Shown in pieces: positions 33,536 through 42,780 of a stretch of DNA of 64,000 nt (positions within the stretch are counted from its first letter, which is position 1; each line of letters starts with the position of its first letter). The stretch spans positions 62,001 through 126,000 of the forward strand of contig JAJFLH010000031.1 of the NCBI GenBank assembly GCA_021772775.1. Reading direction: 5' to 3'. The notes under the pieces were generated by a model, which was not told the DNA's origin, made no database searches, and worked only from the letters and a program-made list of their open reading frames with translations. The position numbers were made by a program, and so were the translations under genes. The stretch is from Mariprofundus sp. (GTDB taxonomy: Bacteria > Pseudomonadota > Zetaproteobacteria > Mariprofundales > Mariprofundaceae).

Positions 33536-35680
33536 ATGAGAAAAAAACATCGCCTCATTTTTGCTCTGTCTCTTTTTGGATCTATTTTTCTTTCGTCTTC
33601 CCTATGTTTAGCAGATCAAAAATGTCCGTACGCTTATGATGAGCAAAAAGTTATTTGGCAGGCAGTGCAGGACAATGCTGCCTATGCTACTTGTCGCAGA
33701 GATAGTCTCGGCTATTGGCCTGCATCTGAGGTAGAAAAAACAGCTAGCGGTGAAGTACTTGTTAAAGCAGGAACAACAGTGAAGCTCTATACCCCATCTG
33801 AAATGAACCAATCGAGGTATGGGGCAGAGTGTCGCTATGAATTTTATGATAAGTTTACCCGTCGCCCTGTATTGAAGCAGGAGTATGGACATGTAACTGA
33901 ATATGGCCCGGTACCGGCAGAATCAAAAGAGTACATTGAGAATGGCGCTCTTTGGTTTGAAGAATATCATGGAGTAGAGGGGAAAAAATATTTAGGTCGA
34001 ATAAAGGTCGTAACAGTCAATAACCCAAATACGACAGATGCACCACAGCCCTATTCGTCTTCAACGGCTTATGCCGTTGCCTTTGAGATTAATGGCCATA
34101 AAGACAAGGATTACAATATCAAAGAGATGGCCCAGAAAATTTTGCAGCAACTTATTGACGCTGGATACGCAGTAGACATCTATAGACCGGCGCACTGTTA
34201 TAATGGCTTGACGGATATTGACTCGGGCGAGCTAGATACTGACAAGGGCGGGGTATGTGATGCTGTAGCCGAAAAGCCTGTGGAGGGCTTGGGGGGGGCT
34301 GATGGTCGTGAAGTAGAACAGGTGGATGCCTGTTATAACAGGAAGAAAGACAACAACGAAGAGGGTGTGGATTGCGGTGGTTCCTGTGACCCTTGCTCCA
34401 TTGAGATCGAGCTCGAGAAAAATGAGTTTGCCGGCAACTTCAATGGCAAGGAGAGCATTGTTATATCAGGAACCGTTAACAAGATTCTTCATCCCACTAA
34501 AAAACAATTGAATAGAGGCGTTGCCGGAGAGAAGATCACCATCGACGGTTGGGGCAGAGCCGGTAATCTGATTAAGCCCCGCTCAATCAAGACCGATGCC
34601 CAGGGGCGCTTTAGTCTGAAGCTTGTTCTTCCCGAGTATAAGGAACGTCATCTGCTTAAGGGGAAGAGGGTGGGGCTCAATGTTTCCACCAAGTATGCAA
34701 ATGCTCTTGTCTATATCAATCAGAGTCAATCCAAGCCCCAGATTATTAACCTGAAAAAAAATGATCCAAAGCCAGTTGGAAATGAGGCATGGGGGACATT
34801 TTCCTTTCAGATAATTGATAAAGAAAACGATGTGGAAGAGATTATTCTCTTTGCCCCCAACGGCAAAATTCAATGGGCCAACAATAAGCGGCATAGGGGA
34901 ACCCTCACAGAGGGGGCGGATAAAAACACCAGTCCGGTCACCCTGAAGGGCCTTTACCCCGGTGGAGAGATCAAGTTCGGCTGGAGGTCGCCGCCGATGG
35001 GAATTGATTTTGACGTGAGTCTCTGGGACAAGCAGAAGGCAGCATTCTTCGGTTCCGACTCAGTTACTGTTGGTGGGCTGAAGATGGGCAACGATGAGAT
35101 GATGGCATATGCCTCTGGCAAGATGAAGCTTCTGTCGAACAATATGAAAGGGCTTATTAAAAATTACCAGGATCGGGGCTTTTTGGTAAGTAATGCTGAC
35201 CTGAAGAAGCTTAAAGGTGTAAAGAGTATACGCAACACCGCAGCCCTGGGAATGTTTGGTCGAGTGATGAACGGTTATAAGATCTATGACAGCGGCAAGA
35301 CCACAATGAAGACCATGGCCGAACATAGCAGGGTGCTGGTGCGGGAGGCTGAAACAGGCAGCGAGGGCATGGTTCGCGGCATGTTGGTGGCCATTGAAGG
35401 GATAGGGTTAATCGAGGCTGGGGTTGCTGCGATTTTGCCTGATGGTTTACTCGGAAAGGAGATCTCCCAAATCGAAAAGATCGCTGTTGGTAGTGTGATA
35501 AAGAGTATGAAGGGCACATTGGAGTATGCTGCGGATACCTTTCGGGCTGGCCGGGCCAAGGTGCATACCCGTAAGGTGACCTTGCTCGTGCAGGCAGTTG
35601 ATAAGGCAGGTAACAGAAGTGATATCGAGCCTCTGTTGGTTGACGTTCTCTATTACTCTAGCGATCCGGAGGGCAAATAA
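33536..35680 (+). CDS. Secreted multidomain protein of unknown function
   Basis: The 714-residue product has a Sec signal peptide (RLIFALSLFGSIFLSSSLCLA, cleavage near residue 26). At about 262-286 lies a Cys-rich motif CYNRKKDNNEEGVDCGGSC followed by DPC, a pattern found in many secreted bacterial proteins. A beta-rich region with TDAQGRFSLKLVLPEYKERH follows and resembles a carboxypeptidase-regulatory or Ig-type fold. No enzyme motif is visible. A G8 tract at 34291-34298 codes for the EGLGGADG stretch, so slippage there would shift the frame. Its TAA shares a base with the ATG of the next gene, so the two are a coupled secreted pair. Function unknown. Confidence 0.7.
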   Translation: MRKKHRLIFALSLFGSIFLSSSLCLADQKCPYAYDEQKVIWQAVQDNAAYATCRRDSLGYWPASEVEKTASGEVLVKAGTTVKLYTPSEMNQSRYGAECRYEFYDKFTRRPVLKQEYGHVTEYGPVPAESKEYIENGALWFEEYHGVEGKKYLGRIKVVTVNNPNTTDAPQPYSSSTAYAVAFEINGHKDKDYNIKEMAQKILQQLIDAGYAVDIYRPAHCYNGLTDIDSGELDTDKGGVCDAVAEKPVEGLGGADGREVEQVDACYNRKKDNNEEGVDCGGSCDPCSIEIELEKNEFAGNFNGKESIVISGTVNKILHPTKKQLNRGVAGEKITIDGWGRAGNLIKPRSIKTDAQGRFSLKLVLPEYKERHLLKGKRVGLNVSTKYANALVYINQSQSKPQIINLKKNDPKPVGNEAWGTFSFQIIDKENDVEEIILFAPNGKIQWANNKRHRGTLTEGADKNTSPVTLKGLYPGGEIKFGWRSPPMGIDFDVSLWDKQKAAFFGSDSVTVGGLKMGNDEMMAYASGKMKLLSNNMKGLIKNYQDRGFLVSNADLKKLKGVKSIRNTAALGMFGRVMNGYKIYDSGKTTMKTMAEHSRVLVREAETGSEGMVRGMLVAIEGIGLIEAGVAAILPDGLLGKEISQIEKIAVGSVIKSMKGTLEYAADTFRAGRAKVHTRKVTLLVQAVDKAGNRSDIEPLLVDVLYYSSDPEGK

Positions 35681-37689
35681 TGAAAGGCGTAACAAGAGTC
35701 CTTGGATTATTGAGTATTTTCTTTTTTCTGCTCCCCATGGGGCAGGCCTATGAATTGAGCAGCGGCAGTAAAAAGGATGCAAATGAGTTGGTAAAAATCA
35801 TTAACCTTTATTACCAGGCTAGTCAGGAGCAGGATCCCAAGGGATATGCTGATCTGTTTCTCTTTGCCAGCAGAGAAAGTATGGCAGAGCGGATCGGTAC
35901 GGCCATTGAGCTTTGGAAGATGTATGACCTCAAAGATTATAAAGTAGTGGTGCAGGAGATCTCCATTTCTCCCAGCGGAATAACTGGCCTTGTGCGATAT
36001 CAGGCCAAAACAACCATGGCGAATAATAGGGGAGATAAGAAGGCTAGCGACAACGAATTTATGGCCCTGTTCTTTAAGCAGGATGGGGTATGGTTGCTTG
36101 GTGATATCAACTTTGCCGATCAGTTTCAAGCCGTCATGGATCAACTCCATATGGTGCAGACCTATGCTGATCTCGCTGAAAGCCTTCAGAAAGAACCGGA
36201 ACTTAGCAAGTCTCCCAGCCTGGAAAAAAAGGAGCCTGCCCAAGCCAAAGTTACTAAGCTCAAGAAGGAAAAGAAACAGTTTAATCTGAGCGGTATGAAA
36301 AGGTATGAAGATAAAAAGCATAAGATTAGTTTTAAATACCCTGAAGAGATGAGCATCACTAAAAAAGGAGAGAAAACTAAATTCATAAGCAATAGTGGCG
36401 CTCTAAACATCACATATGAGCCAATGGCGTATGGGAAAGATGGTGGGAAATATAAAAATAGTGAAGAGATGATTAAATATCTTTCTCAACAGATGCAGAA
36501 ACGTTTTGATGCGAAGATTAAAAATATTTCTGCTGTGCAGGTCGACAATGTCAGAGGTAAGGGACTACGATTTTCCTGGTTCATGGATGGACAAAAGCTT
36601 GAGCAGGTGGAGGTTGTATTTGACGGGCCTGATAGAATGTACTCATTTGGAATGATTGGTACGCCTGGCAAATTTAAAAGTTATGCAGCCGGTTATGAGT
36701 CCATGTTGAAGAGTTTTCGTTTAGCGGAGAAGACAAATAAATTCCATATGCTTACTCATGAGGGTGCTCCTGAGGCAAACGGTGACGGAACGAAGGGAAG
36801 TCCGAATGTTGGAGTAGCCTCACTGGGGAGTTCCGAGGCTACTAAAGTGAGTGGGGATGTTGAAATAGTTAACCTTTCTAAAGGTAAAATGGCTCGACAA
36901 TCAACAAATGGATTTGGCTCATCTGCCAAGTGGGCGGTTGATGGTAATATAGATGGAAATTGGGGCAATAATTCAGTCACACATACTGATGCAGAGCCGG
37001 GGGCATGGTGGGAAGTTGATTTGGGAAGTGTAAAAACAGTCAGGACGGTCAATGTCTATAATCGGACAGATTGTTGTGGTGACAGGCTGAATAATTTTAA
37101 CGTGATCCTTTCTACCAAGCCGATTGGCTCCCATGCAATAGAGATGGCTAAATTGGTTGAGGTGGCGAAACAAAAAAACATTGTTGGATTTGACGATGTT
37201 CAAGCACGCTATGTTCGTATCCAATTGAAAGGAATAAACTATCTTTCTCTAGCAGAAGTTGAAGTTTTCGGGCCGAAAGGTAGTGATATGATGACGGCAA
37301 ACAGCTCTGCGACAAAAGAGGAGGGCGAGTCCAAACACGCTGCAAAGCCAAAGATGAAAAATAAGGAGAAGAAAGCAGATATTCCGGCCCAGAAAAAGGC
37401 TACTTCAGCAAGAAGATCACTGTCAGGAGTCTGGAATGAAGATGATCCTATGGCGGGGCGTGGTGGATCAAGTGCTCAATTTCGCTTTGATACAGATGGT
37501 TCAACTTTAATGAATTGGGATGGCTCATGGAATAAAAGTGGAACCTGGTCATTTGAAAAAGGTGTCCTTGTTATCAAGGGTGGCTCGTTTAGCGGCAGAT
37601 GGATAGCTGAGAGCGATACCGTATACCGTAAGGAAGAGGGCTTTGGGCCTCCTGAACGAAAATGGTATGTAAGGCTTAGGAAAAAATAA
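35680..37689 (+). CDS. Secreted protein with F5/8 type C domain
   Basis: The 669 residues start with a signal peptide (TRVLGLLSIFFFLLPMGQAY). Residues about 30-160 resemble an NTF2-like or DUF4878-type fold. About 200-350 form a PsbP/DcrB-like domain (YEDKKHKISFKYPEEMSI, then SMLKSFRL). About 400-530 form an F5/8 type C (discoidin) domain: KMARQSTNGFGSSAKWAVDG, WWEVDLGSVKTVRTVNVYNR and ARYVRIQLKG, with a CC pair in the loop. A C-terminal beta domain ends the protein (LSGVWNEDDPM...). Such domains bind carbohydrates or surfaces. The ATG shares one base with the upstream TAA. Binding to a cell surface or exopolymer is inferred. Confidence 0.75.
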   Translation: MKGVTRVLGLLSIFFFLLPMGQAYELSSGSKKDANELVKIINLYYQASQEQDPKGYADLFLFASRESMAERIGTAIELWKMYDLKDYKVVVQEISISPSGITGLVRYQAKTTMANNRGDKKASDNEFMALFFKQDGVWLLGDINFADQFQAVMDQLHMVQTYADLAESLQKEPELSKSPSLEKKEPAQAKVTKLKKEKKQFNLSGMKRYEDKKHKISFKYPEEMSITKKGEKTKFISNSGALNITYEPMAYGKDGGKYKNSEEMIKYLSQQMQKRFDAKIKNISAVQVDNVRGKGLRFSWFMDGQKLEQVEVVFDGPDRMYSFGMIGTPGKFKSYAAGYESMLKSFRLAEKTNKFHMLTHEGAPEANGDGTKGSPNVGVASLGSSEATKVSGDVEIVNLSKGKMARQSTNGFGSSAKWAVDGNIDGNWGNNSVTHTDAEPGAWWEVDLGSVKTVRTVNVYNRTDCCGDRLNNFNVILSTKPIGSHAIEMAKLVEVAKQKNIVGFDDVQARYVRIQLKGINYLSLAEVEVFGPKGSDMMTANSSATKEEGESKHAAKPKMKNKEKKADIPAQKKATSARRSLSGVWNEDDPMAGRGGSSAQFRFDTDGSTLMNWDGSWNKSGTWSFEKGVLVIKGGSFSGRWIAESDTVYRKEEGFGPPERKWYVRLRKK

Positions 37690-37707
37690 TAACTGTATTA
37701 CAAAAGA

Positions 37708-37739
37708 AACGGCGCCACGCTTCGGTATTGTTGTTCATT
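37708..37739 (+). repeat. Dispersed repeat AACGGCGCC..TTCGGTATTG, copy 3
   Basis: AACGGCGCCACGCTTCGGTA followed by TTGTTGTTCATT starts 18 nt after the F5/8C gene. GCTTCG (37719-37724) can pair with CGAAGC (37744-37749). It lies between convergent genes. Confidence 0.6.
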
Positions 37740-37783
37740 ATATCGAAGCATGATACCTAACACTTAATACTAAAGTGCCACAC

Positions 37784-38563
37784 TTAACGGAACTTAAGCT
37801 CTAGCATTCTACCACCTGATATTTCAGCAATTTTCTCAAAAGACACTCTTGTGCTGGTATCGCTACTGCCAAGCGGCAGGGTGAATACTGGCGCTGAAAT
37901 GGCGTGATAATGAACCGTATCCGTTGGAGCTTCATCACCGATGAGAAGATAAGCACCGGGAATAGGGGAGCTCTTGGTCACAGTATCAAAGGCGTGGCCG
38001 ACCGTCTCTTTGCCACCAATAAATGGTGCCTCTTGCATCAGTTGATCAAACATCGCACCCATTGTGCCGGTGAACGTATCTGTTTTCATATCGGCATACC
38101 AACTCACAGCACTTAAGTGTTTACCTGATCGTATTGCAATCACTCGGAGTACAGGAATCAAAAAGGAGGTCACGCCATGCATGGAGCCTGTCGCATCAAT
38201 CATCAGATGCAGATCTTTACCTGGTAAAGCACGTAAGCCCTGCACCATCAGCTCAAAGTCTTTGCGACCCTTTCCACTAAAACCTGCCGCAGTCAGCACT
38301 TTCTCCATTTGTGCTGAACTATCACTGCCGGCCAAGGTGTTCATCTCTTCCAAAAGCTCAATATTACGCGCATTCGATTTTGCCAATGCCGATTCAAGCC
38401 TGGCGATTTCAGCTTTACTCAGCTCTGACTCACCACTGCCTTGCATCTTCGATACGAGAAGAATCATCGCCAATAGAAATATAAATGCTGCGAGCATTAA
38501 CAGCGCCATATCGGAAAAAACCTCGTAAATTGAAGCGGTATCCTGACTCTTACGTGAACGCAT
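37784..38563 (-). CDS. MotB/ExbD-like membrane protein carrying a von Willebrand A domain
   Basis: The 259-residue protein opens with EVFSDMALLMLAAFIFLLAM, one membrane helix with an Asp (residue 18) placed like the proton-carrying Asp of MotB. A coiled coil follows (about 45-80). A vWA domain with a MIDAS site DATGS (Asp123, Thr125, Ser127) replaces the peptidoglycan-binding OmpA domain of MotB. It stops just before the vWA C-terminal strands (GGRMLELKFR). The gene follows the MotA-like gene by 2 nt on the minus strand. The pair should form an ion-driven complex whose output is a metal-dependent adhesion domain. This is inferred from domain order, with no named homologue. Confidence 0.8.
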   Translation of the reverse strand: MRSRKSQDTASIYEVFSDMALLMLAAFIFLLAMILLVSKMQGSGESELSKAEIARLESALAKSNARNIELLEEMNTLAGSDSSAQMEKVLTAAGFSGKGRKDFELMVQGLRALPGKDLHLMIDATGSMHGVTSFLIPVLRVIAIRSGKHLSAVSWYADMKTDTFTGTMGAMFDQLMQEAPFIGGKETVGHAFDTVTKSSPIPGAYLLIGDEAPTDTVHYHAISAPVFTLPLGSSDTSTRVSFEKIAEISGGRMLELKFR

Positions 38564-38565
38564 AA

Positions 38566-39657
38566 TTAGCTCTCAGCTTTATCGTTTGTTGTTGAAGAAG
38601 CGTGCGATGTTTGAAATCCCATAGCGCTAAGCAGGCGCTGTTTAAAGCCGGCCAGCTGTTTTTGTAGACTCAATTCATAACGCAACACTTTGGCATAATG
38701 GCGATGGACGGCAATGGCTTTAAACACCTCATCATCGGCTTCATCTAATCGTGTGGCGTCTTTCATTGCAGACATCTCTTCTGAAAATTCCGCCATGGCT
38801 TTTTTACTCGACGTTAATGAGTGCCCCAGCATGGATAGACGTTGATCCATGCCTTCAAGTACCTCATCCAAGATAAGAAAATCACGCTGCACTGAAGCTG
38901 TTAGCTGAACCGAGGCATACACCATGCAGCTGCGCACCAATAGATCTTGCAGGGCTTCAATGGAGTTATCAGTGATATAGGCAAAGACACGCAACAGTAC
39001 GCCGCCCATAATGGCACCGAGCAGGGTAGTATAAAATGCTAACCCCATACCAGATAGAGCTTCGCTCAAGCTATTCAGCATGGTCTCAGTGTCTGCACCG
39101 ACATTGTTCAGAGCACCATTTAGGCCGGTTAAGGTTACAGTTAAGCCCATCACTGTACCGATCAAACCAATGGTAATAAGCAGACTCCCCAACAAACCGA
39201 CAAAACGACTGGAGCGGATATGAGAAGCAAATTCTACGGTGCTCAGATCCGTTAATACGACCTGACCACCACTTTTATCGATATGCTGCAGGGCTTCAAA
39301 AAAACGACTTGATGCACTCGATACGCGACGCATGGGTAAACGGGCTGCGTGCAGGCCACCATGTTTAAGCTTCGCTTCCATGCGATAGGCAAAGTACCAT
39401 TCACGCGTCAATAACAAAACATGCAAAAAACTGACAAATACGCCGAGAGCAAAAGCATTGATAATCACCCATGTCACACGTGAAGTGTCATGACGAATAA
39501 ACTCCCACAGATCTGCCTGCTGATAGAGTTGCATAAATACAACCGCGCTTATCGTTGCCCAAACAACCCAGAACATCAACGTCTTTAATCCACGTTGATC
39601 CATTGCTTTTTGTTGGTTACGAGCTCTAGCCGGGGGGGATGATGGTGTGGAAGTCAT
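38566..39657 (-). CDS. MotA/TolQ/ExbB-family proton-channel protein
   Basis: The 363-residue protein has four membrane helices: LMFWVVWATISAVVFMQLY, VIINAFALGVFVSFLHVLLL, then the MotA-type pair with GLLGSLLITIGLIGTVMGLT and LAFYTTLLGAIMGGVLLR. A long cytoplasmic segment lies between helices 2 and 3, and a helical C-terminus follows. The start was set at ATG 39657 because AGAGGAGAAACA stands just before it; the longer frame would begin at 39738 inside the ccoG end. A G7 tract (39632-39638) falls in codons 7-9. It is the partner of the MotB-vWA gene, 2 nt downstream. Confidence 0.85.
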   Translation of the reverse strand: MTSTPSSPPARARNQQKAMDQRGLKTLMFWVVWATISAVVFMQLYQQADLWEFIRHDTSRVTWVIINAFALGVFVSFLHVLLLTREWYFAYRMEAKLKHGGLHAARLPMRRVSSASSRFFEALQHIDKSGGQVVLTDLSTVEFASHIRSSRFVGLLGSLLITIGLIGTVMGLTVTLTGLNGALNNVGADTETMLNSLSEALSGMGLAFYTTLLGAIMGGVLLRVFAYITDNSIEALQDLLVRSCMVYASVQLTASVQRDFLILDEVLEGMDQRLSMLGHSLTSSKKAMAEFSEEMSAMKDATRLDEADDEVFKAIAVHRHYAKVLRYELSLQKQLAGFKQRLLSAMGFQTSHASSTTNDKAES

Positions 39658-39706
39658 TGTTTCTCCTCTTTGCTTGAAATGAAGCCAAACTGTTTGTGAA
39701 TTGTTT

Positions 39707-41083
39707 TCATAAGTTCGATGTGCTGCCAGTTTTCTCACTCTTTACGAAATGGGTCACATGAAACCTGTCCGACCAGCCATTATCCGCACTGACCACCACA
39801 CGAAAGCGGTGCAGCCCTGCAGGCAGAGTGTCTGATACATGCAGGATGACACTCTTACGGCCGGCCGTTTCAAAATGAATCTGCTGTTTATCCAATAAAA
39901 ACGAATCATTAAGGCCTTCAACCTGAATTGTAACATTAGCAGGTGAGAACAGTTTATGTGCAATATTGATATTGTAATCAAGCACCTTACCGGCACTATT
40001 TTCTGCCATTTGAGAAACAGAGAACTCCTCACTCTGGTAAGCGGTAATACCCATGCCTAACAGTAAGGCGCCGGCCAGCGTGGACAGTAGGGGGGGGCTT
40101 GAGCGCATCAGAAAAAGAGCGGCAGGGTTTAGTTTTTTTGAGGTACTATTTTTTTCACCGATTACAAAGCTTAATAGGCCGGGTTCATTCCCCTTTTTGC
40201 GTTTGCTATTGAGCTCATCACAGGCCGTTACACATGCTCCACAATTGATACAGTTATCAATCTGGCCGGTAGTGCGTGGATCGAGATCAAGCACACATGC
40301 ATCCACGCAGTAATGACATTGCGTGCAGCGCTCCGCTCGTTGATCATCATAGCGAAGGCGCAGCGAGTAAGTCGATTTGAAAGACTCCTGCCAGACGCGA
40401 TAGAAACACATGTATTTGCACCACAAATGTTTCACTGCTGCTATATCAAATAGAAACAGACCGGTGAAAATCAGATATATCCAGTAGAGACTGCCATTAT
40501 TCATAGCTTCTTCCGATAGCGTCATGTAAGACCAGATAACCGATGGCGGGTTAAAGTAGAGCAGGGGAATCAGGGCATAAAGCATGGCCGGTAATAGCAA
40601 GCCGATCGCTAGCAGAAGATAGTTCAGCATGGACTGTTTGCGCACAGCCACCTTCATTTGTTCACCACTAATATCCAACATGTCCGCACTACGCCCAAGC
40701 AACTTACGTGTCAGCATGTCTGCAAATTCTGCAGCCGTATTCTGCGGACACATCCAGCCACAAAAAGCTGACCCCACCAATGAATAGCTCATCACCAGCA
40801 GACTGGCGACAAATAGCCATAGACCAAATATAAGCAGAAAGTCCGAAAACCAGACCTGTCTTTCAAGCAGAATAAAATTGGCAGATTCCAGGTCGATACG
40901 AAATAGACCACTCACCGGGATTATAATCAGGATGAATAGCGTTAGATATTGCAGGAGACGCCGTGACGGATGTAACACATTGGCTCCAGGCACATGCTCC
41001 TGACGTACCGGTATCTGTTTGAGGGCTTCTGAGGCGGACTTCGACGGACTTGGTCTCACTTTACTCTCATTCGCATCGCGCAC
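39707..41083 (-). CDS. ccoG: Cytochrome cbb3 oxidase assembly ferredoxin-type protein
   Basis: CcoG (FixG/RdxA, 458 residues) reduces copper during assembly of cbb3-type oxidase. It has four or five membrane helices, the CGWMCPQN motif, and two 4Fe-4S sites, CTQCHYCVDAC (with Cys further on) and CINCGACVTAC. A periplasmic FixG-type Ig domain closes the protein. The only in-frame start with the expected N-terminus is GTG 41083, and no ribosome-binding site is seen. The ccoNOP oxidase genes are not in the window. A C8 tract in the coding strand (40090-40097 on the plus strand) reads SSPPLL. The MotA-like gene begins 49 nt downstream. Confidence 0.92.
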   Translation of the reverse strand: MRDANESKVRPSPSKSASEALKQIPVRQEHVPGANVLHPSRRLLQYLTLFILIIIPVSGLFRIDLESANFILLERQVWFSDFLLIFGLWLFVASLLVMSYSLVGSAFCGWMCPQNTAAEFADMLTRKLLGRSADMLDISGEQMKVAVRKQSMLNYLLLAIGLLLPAMLYALIPLLYFNPPSVIWSYMTLSEEAMNNGSLYWIYLIFTGLFLFDIAAVKHLWCKYMCFYRVWQESFKSTYSLRLRYDDQRAERCTQCHYCVDACVLDLDPRTTGQIDNCINCGACVTACDELNSKRKKGNEPGLLSFVIGEKNSTSKKLNPAALFLMRSSPPLLSTLAGALLLGMGITAYQSEEFSVSQMAENSAGKVLDYNINIAHKLFSPANVTIQVEGLNDSFLLDKQQIHFETAGRKSVILHVSDTLPAGLHRFRVVVSADNGWSDRFHVTHFVKSEKTGSTSNL

Positions 41084-41285
41084 TGTGACCCAAAGAGATC
41101 AATGCGATTCGGCTCGATACTGTTCGACAAAATTGGCTTTGCTCCAGTAGCATAAATTCTCCGGATATCCGTAGTAGATGAAGTGCGCCTACTTTCGGAA
41201 GTGAGCGGAGGATAGTTGTCGTGCTTTTATCTATCAATTCCCTAAAATAAGAATTAAGATGTGCAAAAATGCACAGGGAGTACTG

Positions 41286-42167
41286 ATGAATTGGGATGAT
41301 CTCAGACTGTTTCTGGCTGTAGCGCGTGAAGGCTCTATCAGTGGAGGTGCCCGTAAACTGGGTGTGCAGCACTCCACGGTATCTAGGCGTATTCGGGCGC
41401 TGGAGAAAACGATGGGTGTGCGCTTGATTGAACGCAAGAAGAGTGGTTATGAGCTCACACCTGCTGGTGAAAGCCTGAAACTAGCGGCCTGTAAAATGGA
41501 GCATGAGGTGTTGGAAGTCGATGGCTCTCTGGGCGGCTGGGACACCCACCTGACCGGTGAATTACGCGTCACTGCCACCAATATGATGGCGTCAGGCATT
41601 CTTATGCCCATGTTCGCACGTTTTAGCTTGAATTATCCAGATGTGGATCTGCACCTGCTGGCCTCCAACAAAAACAGTAGTCTGGTTGAACGTGATGCTG
41701 ATGTGGCGATTCGTATGACCAATACACCGAACGATGCATTGATTGGTAAACAGCTGGGTACGGTTGCAACCACGGTGTATGCCAGCCACGAGTATTTGAA
41801 ACAAATGCAGGAGGAGGGCACTAAACCGGTATGGCTGGGGGTGAACTGCTGTGCATTTCATAAAAGTTGGACCGGAAAAAAAGCCGCCGGTCAACGCCAA
41901 AATATCTATGTGGATGATACGTTATTAACAGCTGCAGCTCTCAAACAACATATTGGAGTGGCCTATCTTCCCTGTTTTATGGGGGATACAGATCAGGAAC
42001 TGGTGCGAGTTTGCCCACCCGATCCGCAGATGAAGCTAGGTGTCTGGTTACTGTTTCACCAAGACCTCAAACGCACGGCCAGAGTATTGGCATTTCGTGA
42101 TCACATGATCGAAGAGATGAAACAGCAAGCCCATCTGCTTGAAGGTCTACTAGCCAAAGAAAACTGA
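41286..42167 (+). CDS. LysR-family transcriptional regulator
   Basis: The 293-residue protein starts MNWDDLRLFLAVAREGSISG, then has the helix-turn-helix ARKLGVQHSTVSRRIRALEK, and a LysR substrate domain (ELRVTATNMMASGIL, DVAIRMTNTPNDALI, GVAYLPCFM). The ORF extends to 41259, but ATG 41286 carries GGGAG at the right distance and matches the family N-terminus. It is divergent from ccoG, with about 200 nt of shared upstream DNA, the classic place for LysR control, so ccoG may be its target. An 11-G run follows the stop codon at once. Confidence 0.9.
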   Translation: MNWDDLRLFLAVAREGSISGGARKLGVQHSTVSRRIRALEKTMGVRLIERKKSGYELTPAGESLKLAACKMEHEVLEVDGSLGGWDTHLTGELRVTATNMMASGILMPMFARFSLNYPDVDLHLLASNKNSSLVERDADVAIRMTNTPNDALIGKQLGTVATTVYASHEYLKQMQEEGTKPVWLGVNCCAFHKSWTGKKAAGQRQNIYVDDTLLTAAALKQHIGVAYLPCFMGDTDQELVRVCPPDPQMKLGVWLLFHQDLKRTARVLAFRDHMIEEMKQQAHLLEGLLAKEN

Positions 42168-42178
42168 GGGGGGGGGGG
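42168..42178 (+). repeat. Poly-G tract, G11
   Basis: Eleven consecutive G follow the LysR TGA directly. It is the longest homopolymer in the window and is in non-coding DNA between convergent genes. Confidence 0.9.
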
Positions 42179-42209
42179 AGATGGGCACAGACTCTTGCTG
42201 GAGCCTCAA

Positions 42210-42683
42210 CTATTGGCGATAACTAGCATGGCAACTTACACAGTAATTCATGGTTGTATGCAGTGCGCGCAGGGATTCTTTGATATTTCCTGTTTTTAAG
42301 ACATCGCCTAAATCATCACCGCTTTGATGAAATGCCAAGCCCTTTTGTTTGAAATCCTCATTCTCGAACATATTGCACATCTTCTGCATTGCCGGTGTTG
42401 CTCCCAGTTTGTTGTGCGCAACGTCAGATGCTTCGTCAAATTTCTCTTCGGCCAAAAGGCCTATAATGGATTGCAATGCTTCCACATGTGAACGCATATT
42501 GGATAACTGATGCTGTTTCATTGCAGGCGGTAGATTGAGAGAGATGCGCTCATCCAGGCCTGCAGCCATATGTTGTTGGTGCATCGTCATACCATGTTTT
42601 GCAGGATCATGATCTGCAGCATAGGCGTAGATGGAGAAGCCCATCAATATTATTGCGCTTGTGGTCAGTATTGCTTTTTTCAT
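42210..42683 (-). CDS. Small periplasmic c-type cytochrome
   Basis: The 157-residue protein has a signal peptide (KKAILTTSAIILMGFSIYAY, cleavage after AYA) and one haem motif CVSCH eight residues from the C-terminus (NYCVSCHASYRQ). A single haem at the very end of a helical protein with MRSHVEALQSIIGLLAEEKF fits the cytochrome c'/four-helix class. The start ATG 42683 is chosen by AAGGAG 7 nt upstream. A Tyr/His-rich N-terminal segment (HGMTMHQQHM) precedes the helices. The promoter region contains an Fnr-type box at 42781-42796. Confidence 0.8.
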   Translation of the reverse strand: MKKAILTTSAIILMGFSIYAYAADHDPAKHGMTMHQQHMAAGLDERISLNLPPAMKQHQLSNMRSHVEALQSIIGLLAEEKFDEASDVAHNKLGATPAMQKMCNMFENEDFKQKGLAFHQSGDDLGDVLKTGNIKESLRALHTTMNYCVSCHASYRQ

Positions 42684-42780
42684 CTTCATGCTCCTTATTT
42701 GCAAATGGCGTCATGTGTGCTGGACTATGTGAAGAGCAGCAGTAAGGAGGAAAATACTGCCAGCTCAGTATTTATCTCTG

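Noticed and set aside
24034-37739. The AACGG repeats as integron attC sites
   Set aside because: They follow stop codons as cassettes do, but the GTTRRRY and RYYYAAC core boxes are absent and no integrase gene is in the window.
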